The notes below the pieces were generated by a model. It worked only from the letters and a program-made list of their open reading frames with translations. It searched no databases and was not told the DNA's origin. DNA of 64,000 nucleotides, from NCBI GenBank assembly GCA_963832355.1, contig CAWHTX010000016.1, positions 242,633 to 306,632 of the forward strand. The letters run 5' to 3'. The DNA comes from DATFVA01 sp963832355 (GTDB lineage Bacteria; Bacteroidota; Ignavibacteria; Ignavibacteriales; Ignavibacteriaceae). Of this stretch, positions 46,301-54,870 are shown one piece after another (position 1 is the first letter of the stretch; every line of letters begins with the position of its first letter). The position numbers and the translations under genes are program-made.

Positions 46301-47377
46301 TTAATTGAAAATCTTATCAATAAAATTCTTTCCATTCCTAATATTATTCCAGTATTCTCTGTACTCCTTCTGTGAAACAATCATTACCGGTCCCTCATAA
46401 ATTCCGCCATCCCTGAAACCGTCGTATACTCTGACGGCTATCAGGTTTTGATCCCCGTACTTTAAATCATCTGTCGACAGGTAGTAGCCCCTGAGCTTCT
46501 GGTAATTATCTCCCATATCCTTTGTTTCAGGGTTACCCGTGGATCCGATGAGCTTACCATTAATATATACTTCATCAACATCATCAATCTTACCCATTAC
46601 CAGGATAAGCCTCTCCTCCTTATATTTCTCTGGAACAAAAACCGTTTTACGATACCAGGCAAAACCATCATAATCAGGATAACCCTGGTTTTCCCAGTAA
46701 CCCGGAACGATCAGATCAGCCCAGTCTTCATCATTATATTTTACTTCTTTCCATTCAGGATCATCCCCGGTTCTGAATTTCCAGGTTCCGACAAGGTTTA
46801 TTCCATTTTCCATCGCGTACTCAGGCACATAAAAGCCAATGTTTCCCCTCAATATTCCTCCTTCAAGCTCATCATCATAAACTCTTACTGCAATTGTATT
46901 CACACTTCCAAAATTCAGCGCAGAAGCAGGTACCGGGTATCTTCGGTCTACATTATATGCTGTTTCATAGTGCGGCGGGAAGGATCCCGAAAAGCCGACT
47001 TGTTTACCATTTATGAAAACCTGATCCACGTCATCTACAAATCCAAGAAAAAGATATACTATATCATTCTTATACTTTCCAGGTATACTGAAGGTGTTCC
47101 TGTACCAGGCATATCCGTCATATCCATGAAATCCCTGGTTTTCCCATGAGGAAGGAACTTCAATTCTTTCCCAGTTATCGTCATTAATATCAGCAGAAGC
47201 CCATTGGGGATTATCTCCCACAGAAAACTTCCATACACCCGACAGATCAACAACCTGCTTCCACTGAGATGACTTGTTCACAGGATTCTCTGTACCTTCT
47301 ACCTGGCATCCTTCAGAGATCATCAGCAGCAAACCTGCTAATATCCCCGCTAATATTTTAATTGACCTGGTGTTCAT
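46301..47377 (-). CDS. Lipoprotein with two galactose-binding-fold (GH2-like) domains
   Basis: 358 aa. Lipoprotein signal with lipobox-like SEGC (C24). Two homologous domains (about 44-185 and 190-335) resemble the N-terminal sugar-binding jelly-roll of glycoside hydrolase family 2: each has DLSGVWKF or LVGTWKF, then DDNWERI or DEDWADL, SWENQG or YWENQG, WYR-T, and VFINGK or VYINGK, and ends with a VRVYD strand. No catalytic domain follows, so it likely binds carbohydrate or another surface ligand rather than hydrolysing it. The HEAT-repeat gene starts 420 bases upstream and ends 27 bases before it, so both may form one unit. Confidence 0.75.
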   Translation of the reverse strand: MNTRSIKILAGILAGLLLMISEGCQVEGTENPVNKSSQWKQVVDLSGVWKFSVGDNPQWASADINDDNWERIEVPSSWENQGFHGYDGYAWYRNTFSIPGKYKNDIVYLFLGFVDDVDQVFINGKQVGFSGSFPPHYETAYNVDRRYPVPASALNFGSVNTIAVRVYDDELEGGILRGNIGFYVPEYAMENGINLVGTWKFRTGDDPEWKEVKYNDEDWADLIVPGYWENQGYPDYDGFAWYRKTVFVPEKYKEERLILVMGKIDDVDEVYINGKLIGSTGNPETKDMGDNYQKLRGYYLSTDDLKYGDQNLIAVRVYDGFRDGGIYEGPVMIVSQKEYREYWNNIRNGKNFIDKIFN

Positions 47378-47404
47378 AGATATTTCTATTACTGCATGAA
47401 CTGG

Positions 47405-47797
47405 TTATTGGTTGATGTCTGCAAATTGTCTGTACAGAACAGTGCTCATCCTTCTTACTTCTTTATCCTTATCACCGGCTGCCATTATTTTCACAGCTTC
47501 CATTCCTTCAGTGTTTCCGATATTATAAAGCGACAAAGCAATTAATACCCTGTTTGAAGGAATCTTTTCTTTTCCAAGCTGCTCAACCAGTGTTTCCACA
47601 ACCTCATCGATCTTATAAAGTCCTGCCATATAGATTGCACTTTTCCGCAGACCGGGGTTATCTGATTGAATTCCCTTTTTCAAAGATTCGAGAGAATATT
47701 CATTTATATTTTTATAATTGCTGCTCTGGGCCTGAAGACCTGTTTGTGAGATCATTAATACTGCTAAAAGAACTGCCAAAACTGTAACTGATTTCAT
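47405..47797 (-). CDS. Small exported HEAT-repeat protein
   Basis: 130 aa. Signal peptide 1-23 (LQAQ). The mature part is a stack of about three HEAT-type helix pairs (SLKKGIQSDNPGLRKSAIYMAG, DEVVETLVEQLG, PSNRVLIALSLYNIG, MEAVKIMAAGDKDKEVRRMST). Probably a protein-interaction module outside the cytoplasm. Not further identified. Confidence 0.72.
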   Translation of the reverse strand: MKSVTVLAVLLAVLMISQTGLQAQSSNYKNINEYSLESLKKGIQSDNPGLRKSAIYMAGLYKIDEVVETLVEQLGKEKIPSNRVLIALSLYNIGNTEGMEAVKIMAAGDKDKEVRRMSTVLYRQFADINQ

Positions 47798-47971
47798 TTT
47801 ATGTCTCCTTTATGCTTAAGTGAAGAGTTATTTTTTATCTAACTTCCACTGCCAATCTAAAGGATCAATATGTATCAGGTGTCATACCATGGTAAAGCAA
47901 TGTAATTAATTGTAATTATCCATAAGATAATTAAAGAACAAAAATAATATTACTGCTGAACCGAAACCTGT

Positions 47972-48526
47972 TTATTCATCAGTTATGTTTATATCATTCC
48001 AGGCCCCAAGGTAATCACCCAGGTTGGCCTTTATCATCCCCCTGCTTCTATAAGCGGGCTTATACTCCGGATCAAGTTTAATAGCTTCATTCAGATCCGA
48101 AATAGCGTCACCATATTCTCCAAGATCAGATCTTACTCTGCCCCGATAATAGAAAGCTTCGCAGCAGGATGAGTTCAATTCAATTGCACGACAGAATAGA
48201 TCATAGGCTTCCTGATAACGGCATTTTTTATACGCGGAAATTCCTTCATCAAGAAACTTCAGCGCCGCTTCTCTGTCTAATTCAACAGATTTTTCAAAAT
48301 CTTCAGAAGCGCCCGTATAATCTCCAAGGTCTGCTTTTATTGTGGCCCTGTTATAGTAAGCAAGAGCATCTTCAGGATTCTGCTTTATAGCACTCGAATA
48401 ATGCTTAATAGCTTCCCTGAGTTCTCCTTGGTCAGCTTTTGCTGTGCCCTGGAGGTTGTAAAAAGAAACTTTGCCGGGATTTTCCCCTCTGTAAATTCTG
48501 AAATCCCTCATATTTCCTGTTTCCAT
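47972..48526 (-). CDS. TPR-repeat protein
   Basis: 184 aa without an export signal. Four to five TPR units are visible, such as AIKHYSSAIKQNPEDALAYY, ASEDFEKSVELDREAAL, AYDLFCRAIELNSSCCEAFYY and AISDLNEAIKLDPEYKPAYR. Likely a cytoplasmic scaffold. A GAGG site precedes the start. It is a paralogue of the next TPR gene on the same strand, and no partner is evident. Confidence 0.75.
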   Translation of the reverse strand: METGNMRDFRIYRGENPGKVSFYNLQGTAKADQGELREAIKHYSSAIKQNPEDALAYYNRATIKADLGDYTGASEDFEKSVELDREAALKFLDEGISAYKKCRYQEAYDLFCRAIELNSSCCEAFYYRGRVRSDLGEYGDAISDLNEAIKLDPEYKPAYRSRGMIKANLGDYLGAWNDINITDE

Positions 48527-48697
48527 CGCTGCCTCACATATTTGTTATCAATTTACTGGAGGGTTTGTATAGAATTTCTGGAGTGAATTATTCCGGTATT
48601 AGAATTCTGGATAAAAAGTAAGTATTTGTAAATCAGGAATTGTCAGTTTGCGGTAATTAATTGTAAAAAATTGTCATGGAAGGGTTAAGGGCGGATC

Positions 48698-49099
48698 TCA
48701 GGAAAACTTAAGATCTTTATTCAGTTTAATTGCTGTACTAAAATCTTCCATTGCTGCTGAATAGTCCCCGCGATCAATTTTTATTTTGCCCCTCTGATAG
48801 TATGCCTCGGCAAATCGCCAGTCAAGCGCTATAGCCTTATCGAACAGTACAGAAGCCTCCTGAAGATTTCCTTTTTTATATTTATTTACTCCTAAATTGT
48901 AATATTCACGCGCCTCCCGCATTTCCAGCTCAATAAACTTCTTAAAATCCTGACTTGCGCCGGCATGGTCTCCCATTTCTGCTTTTAATGTACCTCTTTT
49001 GTAATATGCCCTGGAATCCAACGGATTATTTTCGATTTCTCTGGTAAATTTCTCAAGGTCACTGTCACCGGGTTTATGTATCTGCATAACTATCCTCAT
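48698..49099 (-). CDS. Short TPR-repeat protein
   Basis: 133 aa, three TPR units (RAYYKRGTLKAEMGDHAGAS, YYNLGVNKYKKGNLQEASVLF, AYYQRGKIKIDRGDYSAAM). The layout and spacing match the upstream part of the neighbouring TPR protein, so the pair probably arose by duplication. It lies between an orphan response regulator and the longer TPR gene, all on the minus strand. Confidence 0.72.
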   Translation of the reverse strand: MRIVMQIHKPGDSDLEKFTREIENNPLDSRAYYKRGTLKAEMGDHAGASQDFKKFIELEMREAREYYNLGVNKYKKGNLQEASVLFDKAIALDWRFAEAYYQRGKIKIDRGDYSAAMEDFSTAIKLNKDLKFS

Positions 49100-49222
49100 A
49101 CGTATATCTAAATTACAGTTAAAAACTCCCGTAATGGAATTTCTTAAGGCAATTAAGGTAAATATGCTAAATAAAACTATTATTTAAATCACAGAGAAGG
49201 GTGCAGGTGATAGTCCCCATTG

Positions 49223-49903
49223 TTAATCAACAAGCTTGTATCCAATACCATGTACCGTTATGATAACACGGGGATGGTTTGGATCTTTTTCTGCTTTTTG
49301 TCTCAATTTTACAATAAAATTATCGACTGTCCGCGTAGTAGGACTTTCTTCATAACCCCATATTTTTTCAAGCAGATCATCACGGCTTACCGTTTTGTTC
49401 CGGTGTTTCCATAAATAGTTCAGGATTTCAAACTCTTTATGCGACATCTGGACAGGCTTTTCCTGTTCCATCGCAGTATAATTCTGGAAATTCACATCGA
49501 TTCTACCTATCTGCACTTTAATATCGTCCGTTTTCAGGTTTTCGCCTCTTCTCAATACAGCCTTTATCCTGGCAAGAAGCTCACGGAGACTGAAAGGTTT
49601 TGTCACATAATCATCAGCACCTAATTCAAGCCCCAGTACTTTGTCAATTTCCTGATCTTTAGCGGTAAGAAGTATAACCGGGGTTGTAATCCCTTTTTTT
49701 CTAATTGTTTTGCAGACATCAAAACCAGACATCTTAGGCATCATTACATCGAGAAGAACCAGGTCATACTGATTATCCAGGATCTTTGCCAGGCCCGATT
49801 CACCGTCGGGAGCAAAGTCGACTTCATATCCTTCGAACTCGAGGTTATCTTTTAACCCCAGTCTCATATTTGGCTCATCTTCTACAATCAGAATATTTGG
49901 CAT
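49223..49903 (-). CDS. OmpR/PhoB-family response regulator, orphan
   Basis: 226 aa. Receiver domain with E8/D9, D52 (LVLLDVMMPKMSG) and K near 102 (LLTAKD), followed by a winged-helix domain ending HGIGYKL. It is a PhoB-like activator. No kinase gene lies next to it; it is followed by TPR genes and preceded by an integral membrane protein gene 49 bases away. Its partner must be encoded elsewhere. Confidence 0.9.
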   Translation of the reverse strand: MPNILIVEDEPNMRLGLKDNLEFEGYEVDFAPDGESGLAKILDNQYDLVLLDVMMPKMSGFDVCKTIRKKGITTPVILLTAKDQEIDKVLGLELGADDYVTKPFSLRELLARIKAVLRRGENLKTDDIKVQIGRIDVNFQNYTAMEQEKPVQMSHKEFEILNYLWKHRNKTVSRDDLLEKIWGYEESPTTRTVDNFIVKLRQKAEKDPNHPRVIITVHGIGYKLVD

Positions 49904-49951
49904 ACCGGTATCAATTTTTTAATAATTGGTACCGGCAAATTCCTAAATTGT

Positions 49952-50512
49952 TCAGGCAGATTCAAGTTCTTTAATATCAGCCTTCATCTTTAACGGAAGT
50001 TCAAGCAGGAACCCAATCGCTGCCGCAGCTGCTACAGTTACTATACTGCCTACCCAGCCGGGTTTTGTAGTCATCATAAAAATAATTCCGAGTGCGAGAG
50101 TAATTTTCAATTTATAGGTTGTCATCAGGAAGGGATCAGAAATTACGGATTTAACTTCAGATGGAATTGACTGCTCTTTATTATTAATAAGAGATGCGAT
50201 TGACATAGCAATCTTTTTTCCTGTTGTGCTGCCATAACCCGAAAGCGCTATAAGCAGCACCAGTCCCGTCAATACCCACGAATTCCATCCCCAGGAGAGG
50301 ATCACCAGGTAGGTACCTGTAAGAAGGAGCGATACCGCTGAATAACCAAAAACTATTCTCAGGATCCTCATTGATCCAAGCCAGGGAACAGCCTGCTGCG
50401 GGGTAGAGACTGTTTTGAGATTCTTGAAAACAATACCTTCAATACCGAGTCCTGCAAACATTGCAAGCGCCCCGGTTATATGAATGTACAGGGCAATGAG
50501 ATACATGTTCAT
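49952..50512 (-). CDS. Multi-pass membrane protein of unknown function
   Basis: 186 aa with about four or five hydrophobic helices (at about 7-25, 55-75, 80-95, 130-148, 150-170). The N-terminal helix contains a histidine-glycine pattern (ALYIHITGALAMFAGLG) like that of DUF2269-type membrane proteins, but I am not confident about the family. It is the first gene of a minus-strand run leading into the response regulator. Confidence 0.6.
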   Translation of the reverse strand: MNMYLIALYIHITGALAMFAGLGIEGIVFKNLKTVSTPQQAVPWLGSMRILRIVFGYSAVSLLLTGTYLVILSWGWNSWVLTGLVLLIALSGYGSTTGKKIAMSIASLINNKEQSIPSEVKSVISDPFLMTTYKLKITLALGIIFMMTTKPGWVGSIVTVAAAAAIGFLLELPLKMKADIKELESA

Positions 50513-50990
50513 TACACTAAACTCCGTTTAAATTAAAGGAAAGAGGCCGTCTGAGAAAGTTGTTCCGTCATTTCGTCTATGGGAAGAAATCTTTAAATCG
50601 ATTCGCGAAATGACAATGCAGTCTTTTGCGACAACCGCGTTAATTAAATAAGAATTATTAGGATCGATAATATCGGAACGAAAATTAAACACTTAAAATC
50701 TGAAGTCAAGCAAAAACTTTACCGTTGTGCTAAAAAGCATAACAAACGGCAATAATTGAGGATAATCGAGTAATATTTTTATTGCTTAAGAGAATAAATT
50801 AATTTATGTTATAATCAGGACCAAAAGCGAGTAAAAAACATTTTCTTAGTTGTGTCAGCAGCATTTCCTTTGGATATCTATCCCCTGGATTTCAAATAAT
50901 ATGCCGTTCGGGCAGATGTTATGAAAAGCATTAAATCTTTGCTGTATCTTTTAAATTAATTACAGATGCTGTTATATAAATCAATGACCT
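50513..50990. other. Divergent intergenic region with an inverted repeat
   Basis: 478 bases between a minus-strand membrane protein and the plus-strand FecR-like gene. GTCATTTCG at 50567-50575 and CGAAATGAC at 50606-50614 are a perfect 9-bp inverted repeat 30 bases apart, of the REP-like kind often scattered between genes. The rest shows nothing clear. Confidence 0.5.
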
Positions 50991-52154
50991 ATGAAATGCA
51001 GAGAAGTTAAATACTACCTGGATGATTACATCTCCGGAAAGTTAATTGATGAGATGAGGAAAGAAATTTACCTGCATCTAAACAAGTGTCATTCTTGCAG
51101 GAAAAAGGCCAGGGAATTACGGTTGACCCGAAAATCATCCGGTACCATGCGTAAAAAGATCCATCATGGTGAAAGCTTCTGGGAAACTGCTTCTGATGCC
51201 AATGATTTTGATCCCGACTTTAATCTACCCGCCATTTTGTATTCACCATTAAAGGGAAAAGATGATCCCCGGTACAGGATAAAGTTCAGACACAGGATTC
51301 TCAGATCCCGGTGGATTGCAGTCGGGGCCCCTATAAGCGCGATTCTCATTGCCGTAATAATTTCAGTCTTATATTTTTACAGATCCAACCCTTCCTTCTG
51401 GGAAGTTGAAAGCCTGAAAGGGACTCCTGTTGCCGGCAATCAAAAAATTGACGGAACGGGGAATCTTCCTGCCGGAGAGTGGCTGAAAACAGACTCTCAT
51501 TCCAGCGCCAGGCTGCAGGCAGGACTTGCTGGTAAGGTTGATGTGAAACCCGGCAGCGCAGTCAAGCTTCTTGATACCAGGGAACCAGGCTATAAACTTT
51601 ATCTTAAACTGGGCAAAATAACTGCAAATACCGCCGGTTCACCCAAAATGTTGTCAGTTATAACTCCTTCGGCTTCTGCACTCGACCTGGGCAGCATTTA
51701 TTCGGTTGAAGTAAATAAAGACGGCAGTTCTTTTTTCAGCATAGAATCCGGAAGCATTATTATTACATCCGGCGGAGAAAATGAAGTTTTACCCGCAGGT
51801 ATAGTATGCGAAACAGCTAAAGATAAGAGACCCGGTACTCCATATCGCATGAATGCCGATACAGAGTTCAAGGCAGCCTTGTCAAGGCTGGATTTCGGGA
51901 AGGGAACGAAGGACGATCTTGAAACTCTTCTCAGTAATGCGGATAGAAAGGACGCCCTTAGTTTATGGTACCTTCTCCGCGATGCACGACCAGGGGAGAT
52001 ACAACCAATTTACGATAAGCTGGCCGGGTTTATTGAACCGCCTGACGGAGTTACATTAAAAGGAATTAAGGAGGGGAACAAAGATATGCTTCTCCGGTGG
52101 TGGGATAAACTGGGTTACGGCAGCAAATCGTTATGGAACTCCATCCGGGGTTAA
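50991..52154 (+). CDS. Zinc-finger/FecR-type membrane regulator
   Basis: 387 aa. The N-terminus has the anti-sigma zinc-finger pattern: C3, then H29-x3-C33-x2-C36 (LHLNKCHSC). One transmembrane helix at about 107-128 (GAPISAILIAVIISVLYFY) is followed by a FecR-like beta domain (about 140-260, SVEVNKDGSSFFSIESG) and a C-terminal helical region (about 290-385). The layout is of an anti-sigma factor that senses an extracytoplasmic signal, but no ECF sigma gene is next to it. Confidence 0.75.
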   Translation: MKCREVKYYLDDYISGKLIDEMRKEIYLHLNKCHSCRKKARELRLTRKSSGTMRKKIHHGESFWETASDANDFDPDFNLPAILYSPLKGKDDPRYRIKFRHRILRSRWIAVGAPISAILIAVIISVLYFYRSNPSFWEVESLKGTPVAGNQKIDGTGNLPAGEWLKTDSHSSARLQAGLAGKVDVKPGSAVKLLDTREPGYKLYLKLGKITANTAGSPKMLSVITPSASALDLGSIYSVEVNKDGSSFFSIESGSIIITSGGENEVLPAGIVCETAKDKRPGTPYRMNADTEFKAALSRLDFGKGTKDDLETLLSNADRKDALSLWYLLRDARPGEIQPIYDKLAGFIEPPDGVTLKGIKEGNKDMLLRWWDKLGYGSKSLWNSIRG

Positions 52155-52257
52155 CAGTCTTAATTTTTTTCTTTATTCTTCTCTAATAAATAATTACATT
52201 CATTGAAGCTGAATTAAACGATATTTATTCATATCAATATACGGCTGGGGAGGAAAT

Positions 52258-52698
52258 ATGGAATGGACACACCGGATCGAAAACTGGGCTGATAAACATC
52301 ATCCCAAATGGATAGATTACCTTCGCATTCTTCTGGGAATCATCCTGATCCTGAAAGGTATCACCCTTATCATTAATCGGGAACAGGTAATTCTTAATAT
52401 GGAAATGAGCAGCATTGATATTTTTTCTTTTCTTGTTACCTCGCAGTATGTACTGGTATTTTACATTGCGGGAGGACTTCTGGTTGCGATCGGATTGCTG
52501 ACAAGAGTTATTATTCTCTTCCAGGTCCCCATACTTGTTGCGACTATAATTTTTATCGACTATCACAAAGGTCTGTTCGCACTCAATTCAGAACTGATCT
52601 ATTCAGTTCTGATCCTGGGCCTGCTTATCTTTTATCTTATATACGGCTCAGGAAAATTCTCTGTGGATTTTCTTTTAAGCAGACCACGGGAAACCTGA
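52258..52698 (+). CDS. DoxX-like membrane protein, first tandem copy
   Basis: 146 aa with four transmembrane helices, the last three with the pattern of the DoxX family (LRILLGIILILKGI, VLVFYIAGGLLVAIGLLTR, FQVPILVATIIFI). These are poorly understood; some DoxX relatives take part in sulfur or quinone redox. It begins ENWADKHHPKWIDYLRILLG, almost matching the next gene. The GAGG site precedes its ATG. Confidence 0.75.
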   Translation: MEWTHRIENWADKHHPKWIDYLRILLGIILILKGITLIINREQVILNMEMSSIDIFSFLVTSQYVLVFYIAGGLLVAIGLLTRVIILFQVPILVATIIFIDYHKGLFALNSELIYSVLILGLLIFYLIYGSGKFSVDFLLSRPRET

Positions 52699-52779
52699 CC
52701 AGATGTGCTGTACTATACTTCCCGTGGGACCGGGCATAGTTATTTTAACAATAAAATGCAGATAACTATGGAGGAAGAA

Positions 52780-53217
52780 ATGAGTACACTTTCAGGAATA
52801 GAAAAATGGTCGGAGGAACATCACCCGTTATGGATTGATTTCCTGAGGATACTCCTGGGAATTTTTCTGGTTGCCAAAGGGGCTTCTTTTATCAGTCACA
52901 GAGAGCAGATTGAATGGGTGCTGGTTAAGAACCATCTTGAATTTCTTATTTTTATCGTATCGGTTTATGTTATCCTTTTTCATATCGGGGGTGGTCTCAT
53001 GATCGCCACAGGAATCATCACACGCTGGGCAGCCGGCTTTCAGATCCCCATATTAATCGGAGCAATTTTTTTCGTTAACCTGCCCAATGGGTTTACATCA
53101 ATAAACAGTGAACTCGGATTTTCAATTGCAGTACTTGCTCTGCTCATATTCTTCCTGTTCTATGGTTCAGGAAATTTTTCCCTTGATCACTATATGCAGA
53201 CGCACCATGACAGGTAA
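52780..53217 (+). CDS. DoxX-like membrane protein, second tandem copy
   Basis: 145 aa, four helices, close in sequence and length to the gene before it (EKWSEEHHPLWIDFLRILLG versus ENWADKHHPKWIDYLRILLG). The ATG at 52780 is chosen because GGAGGAAG lies directly before it and it gives the same length as the paralogue; two ATGs further upstream (52756, 52768) lack this. A tandem gene duplication is the obvious reading. The function is unknown. Confidence 0.75.
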   Translation: MSTLSGIEKWSEEHHPLWIDFLRILLGIFLVAKGASFISHREQIEWVLVKNHLEFLIFIVSVYVILFHIGGGLMIATGIITRWAAGFQIPILIGAIFFVNLPNGFTSINSELGFSIAVLALLIFFLFYGSGNFSLDHYMQTHHDR

Positions 53218-53388
53218 TCTCTTAGCTGTTAATATTTTGCGTCCGGATCTACAATTGAACTATTATTTTAAAATTTGCTTAAGACTCCGACGTTCTCCAG
53301 TCAGTCAGATATTGCGGTGGAACTTGTTCTGAAAAAAGCGTGAAAGAAAAAAGCTTAATAAAACCTTCAATATAGAGGAGGAATTTTA

Positions 53389-53715
53389 ATGGGCGACTTT
53401 AATAATTTTTTGGATAACCTGAAAAAGAACCTCTCAAAGATATCAGATGGAACACACCATAAATTCACAAAGCAGATAGTTCAGGACGGTATAGAGTTCG
53501 CACAAAAGCTCGAACCCGACCTGGAGAGCTGGGAAGCCGAATATTCAATTCACCAGATGACAAAAGAAGAGTTTGAAGAGCTTGTTAAGTCTAAAAAAGA
53601 ACTGCTTGAAATGGAGGCTTTGAAAAAAGAAGATCTCCCGGGAACCGAACTGAATAAAATACGCAATGCCATAGTTGAGACTGTAACCGAAACAGCCGTA
53701 AAAGTTCTGCTGTAA
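53389..53715 (+). CDS. Small helical protein of unknown function
   Basis: 108 aa, almost fully helical, acidic and lysine-rich, no signal or membrane helix. GGAGG about seven bases before the ATG gives a strong start. Not recognised; it contains no cysteine and reads as a soluble cytoplasmic protein. Confidence 0.65.
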   Translation: MGDFNNFLDNLKKNLSKISDGTHHKFTKQIVQDGIEFAQKLEPDLESWEAEYSIHQMTKEEFEELVKSKKELLEMEALKKEDLPGTELNKIRNAIVETVTETAVKVLL

Positions 53716-53749
53716 TTCCCGTTCACTTATCTAATTTCAAAAACACGTC

Positions 53750-53770
53750 ATTCCGAATTTAATTCGGAAT
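53750..53770. repeat. Perfect palindrome, REP-like
   Basis: ATTCCGAATT (53750-53759), T, AATTCGGAAT (53761-53770): a 10-bp perfect inverted repeat in a GTCATTCCG...GGAATCT context. This sequence type commonly recurs between genes as small repeats. It stands in a stretch without a gene. Confidence 0.6.
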
Positions 53771-53850
53771 CTGGTCATTCTATTTTTAATGGGAAACTGA
53801 ACACTAATTCCCCTTCACACCTCTTACTTCAAATTTGACTTTTTCTTCCT

Positions 53851-53872
53851 ATACCATACTTTTGTATGGTAT
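53851..53872 (+). promoter_or_regulatory. Inverted repeat overlapping a start codon
   Basis: ATACCATAC (53851-53859), loop TTTT, GTATGGTAT (53864-53872): a perfect 9-bp stem whose right arm includes the first two bases of the ATG at 53871. There is no ribosome binding site. It could be an operator for a regulator or an mRNA hairpin hiding the start. Confidence 0.55.
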
Positions 53873-54086
53873 GAATAAAAATAAGTTTTACAGCCAGCTT
53901 TTCCGGAGAGAAATCTATATTTCTGAACCTGAATATAAAACTAAGGTCCTGGCTGAATCACTTTATAGATATTACAAGCTTGAAGAAGAGAAATGTACGT
54001 GTATGCAGTGCAGAAAAGATCTGGAAAAAATAAAACGTTATCTTAAAGAGAATATAAAGGGGGTAACCTTTCCCGAAAAAGATTAA
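53871..54086 (+). CDS. Small CxCxxC protein of unknown function
   Basis: 71 aa, beginning MNKNKFYSQLFRREIYIS. It contains a tight cysteine group C42-x-C44-x2-C47 (KCTCMQC), flanked by basic helices; a metal-binding or redox role is likely. A TTG 36 bases upstream would lengthen it but lies within the palindrome region. The family is unknown. It converges with the thioredoxin gene, with 14 bases between the two stop codons. Confidence 0.6.
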   Translation: MNKNKFYSQLFRREIYISEPEYKTKVLAESLYRYYKLEEEKCTCMQCRKDLEKIKRYLKENIKGVTFPEKD

Positions 54087-54100
54087 TCTGACCAGTATTC

Positions 54101-54493
54101 TCAGCCGTGCAGGTAGGATCTAAGATCCTCTTTTTGTTTTACACCAAGCATAACCTGTTTTACAACGCCGTTCTCAACAAGGACAGTTGTGGGAGTTGCC
54201 TTTATTCCGAAAACTCTTGCTGTCTGCAAATCTCTGGAAATATCTACGTCAAAAATATTTTTATTCGATGATTGAAGCTCTTTAATGATCGGAGTCTGGT
54301 ACTTGCAGGCACGGCACCCGGGACTAAAAAAGTAGACCAGTCCTTTCGAACCGTTTCTTTCAAGTGTTTTAAGCTTTCCCTGGAGTCCGCTTATTTTCAT
54401 CCCCTTTGACCTTTTCGCCTGGAATACCATTAAGTACTGAAGCGAAAAAAACACAAGGACAAAACCGGCAATCACATATATAAATGTCATCAT
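54101..54493 (-). CDS. Membrane-anchored thioredoxin-like protein
   Basis: 130 aa. One N-terminal helix (about 4-23) anchors it; a thioredoxin fold follows with the active site C60-R-A-C63 (FFSPGCRACKYQTP) and ATPTTVLVENG carrying the cis-proline. Likely an extracytoplasmic or cytoplasm-facing disulfide reductase. Its ATG overlaps the stop of the DUF2892-like gene by four bases, so they are translationally coupled. Confidence 0.8.
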   Translation of the reverse strand: MMTFIYVIAGFVLVFFSLQYLMVFQAKRSKGMKISGLQGKLKTLERNGSKGLVYFFSPGCRACKYQTPIIKELQSSNKNIFDVDISRDLQTARVFGIKATPTTVLVENGVVKQVMLGVKQKEDLRSYLHG

Positions 54494-54711
54494 TTTTCTA
54501 ACTCGTTATCTTTCTTCTTAAGGGTGGTAACATTAAGCCTGACATAACAGGGACACATCCCTGTAAGACCGGTTAATAAAATGACTATAGCACCTATAAC
54601 TGCAAAAGCAGCTGCCTGGCCGTCAATCACACCAGTCAGACTCAATAGAAGTAAAATGAGGGCTGCTGACCCTCTCAAAACCCGGTCGATGTTTCCAACA
54701 TTTTTTTTCAT
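54490..54711 (-). CDS. DUF2892-like membrane protein
   Basis: 73 aa from the ATG at 54711 (an ATG 22 codons earlier gives an unlikely N-terminus). It begins MKKNVGNIDRVLRG, the family hallmark, and has two helices (about 12-30 and 33-52) and LTGMCPCYVRLN at the end, with the conserved cysteines. DUF2892 occurs with rhodanese domains (YgaP) and in sulfur-handling loci. The pairing with a thioredoxin suggests thiol chemistry. Confidence 0.8.
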   Translation of the reverse strand: MKKNVGNIDRVLRGSAALILLLLSLTGVIDGQAAAFAVIGAIVILLTGLTGMCPCYVRLNVTTLKKKDNELEK

Positions 54712-54870
54712 AGCTATAAATATTCTTTCAGAATATGATTCCTGAAATGAAAAAAAGATTCTGCCAAAGGGTCTCAAACAAAAAAATCAGCCCGTAATGT
54801 TTCCGATTAAGGTTTCTTTATATAAGTTGCATTAACCATAATCCCTATATTTGACAGAAAGGATCGTAAA

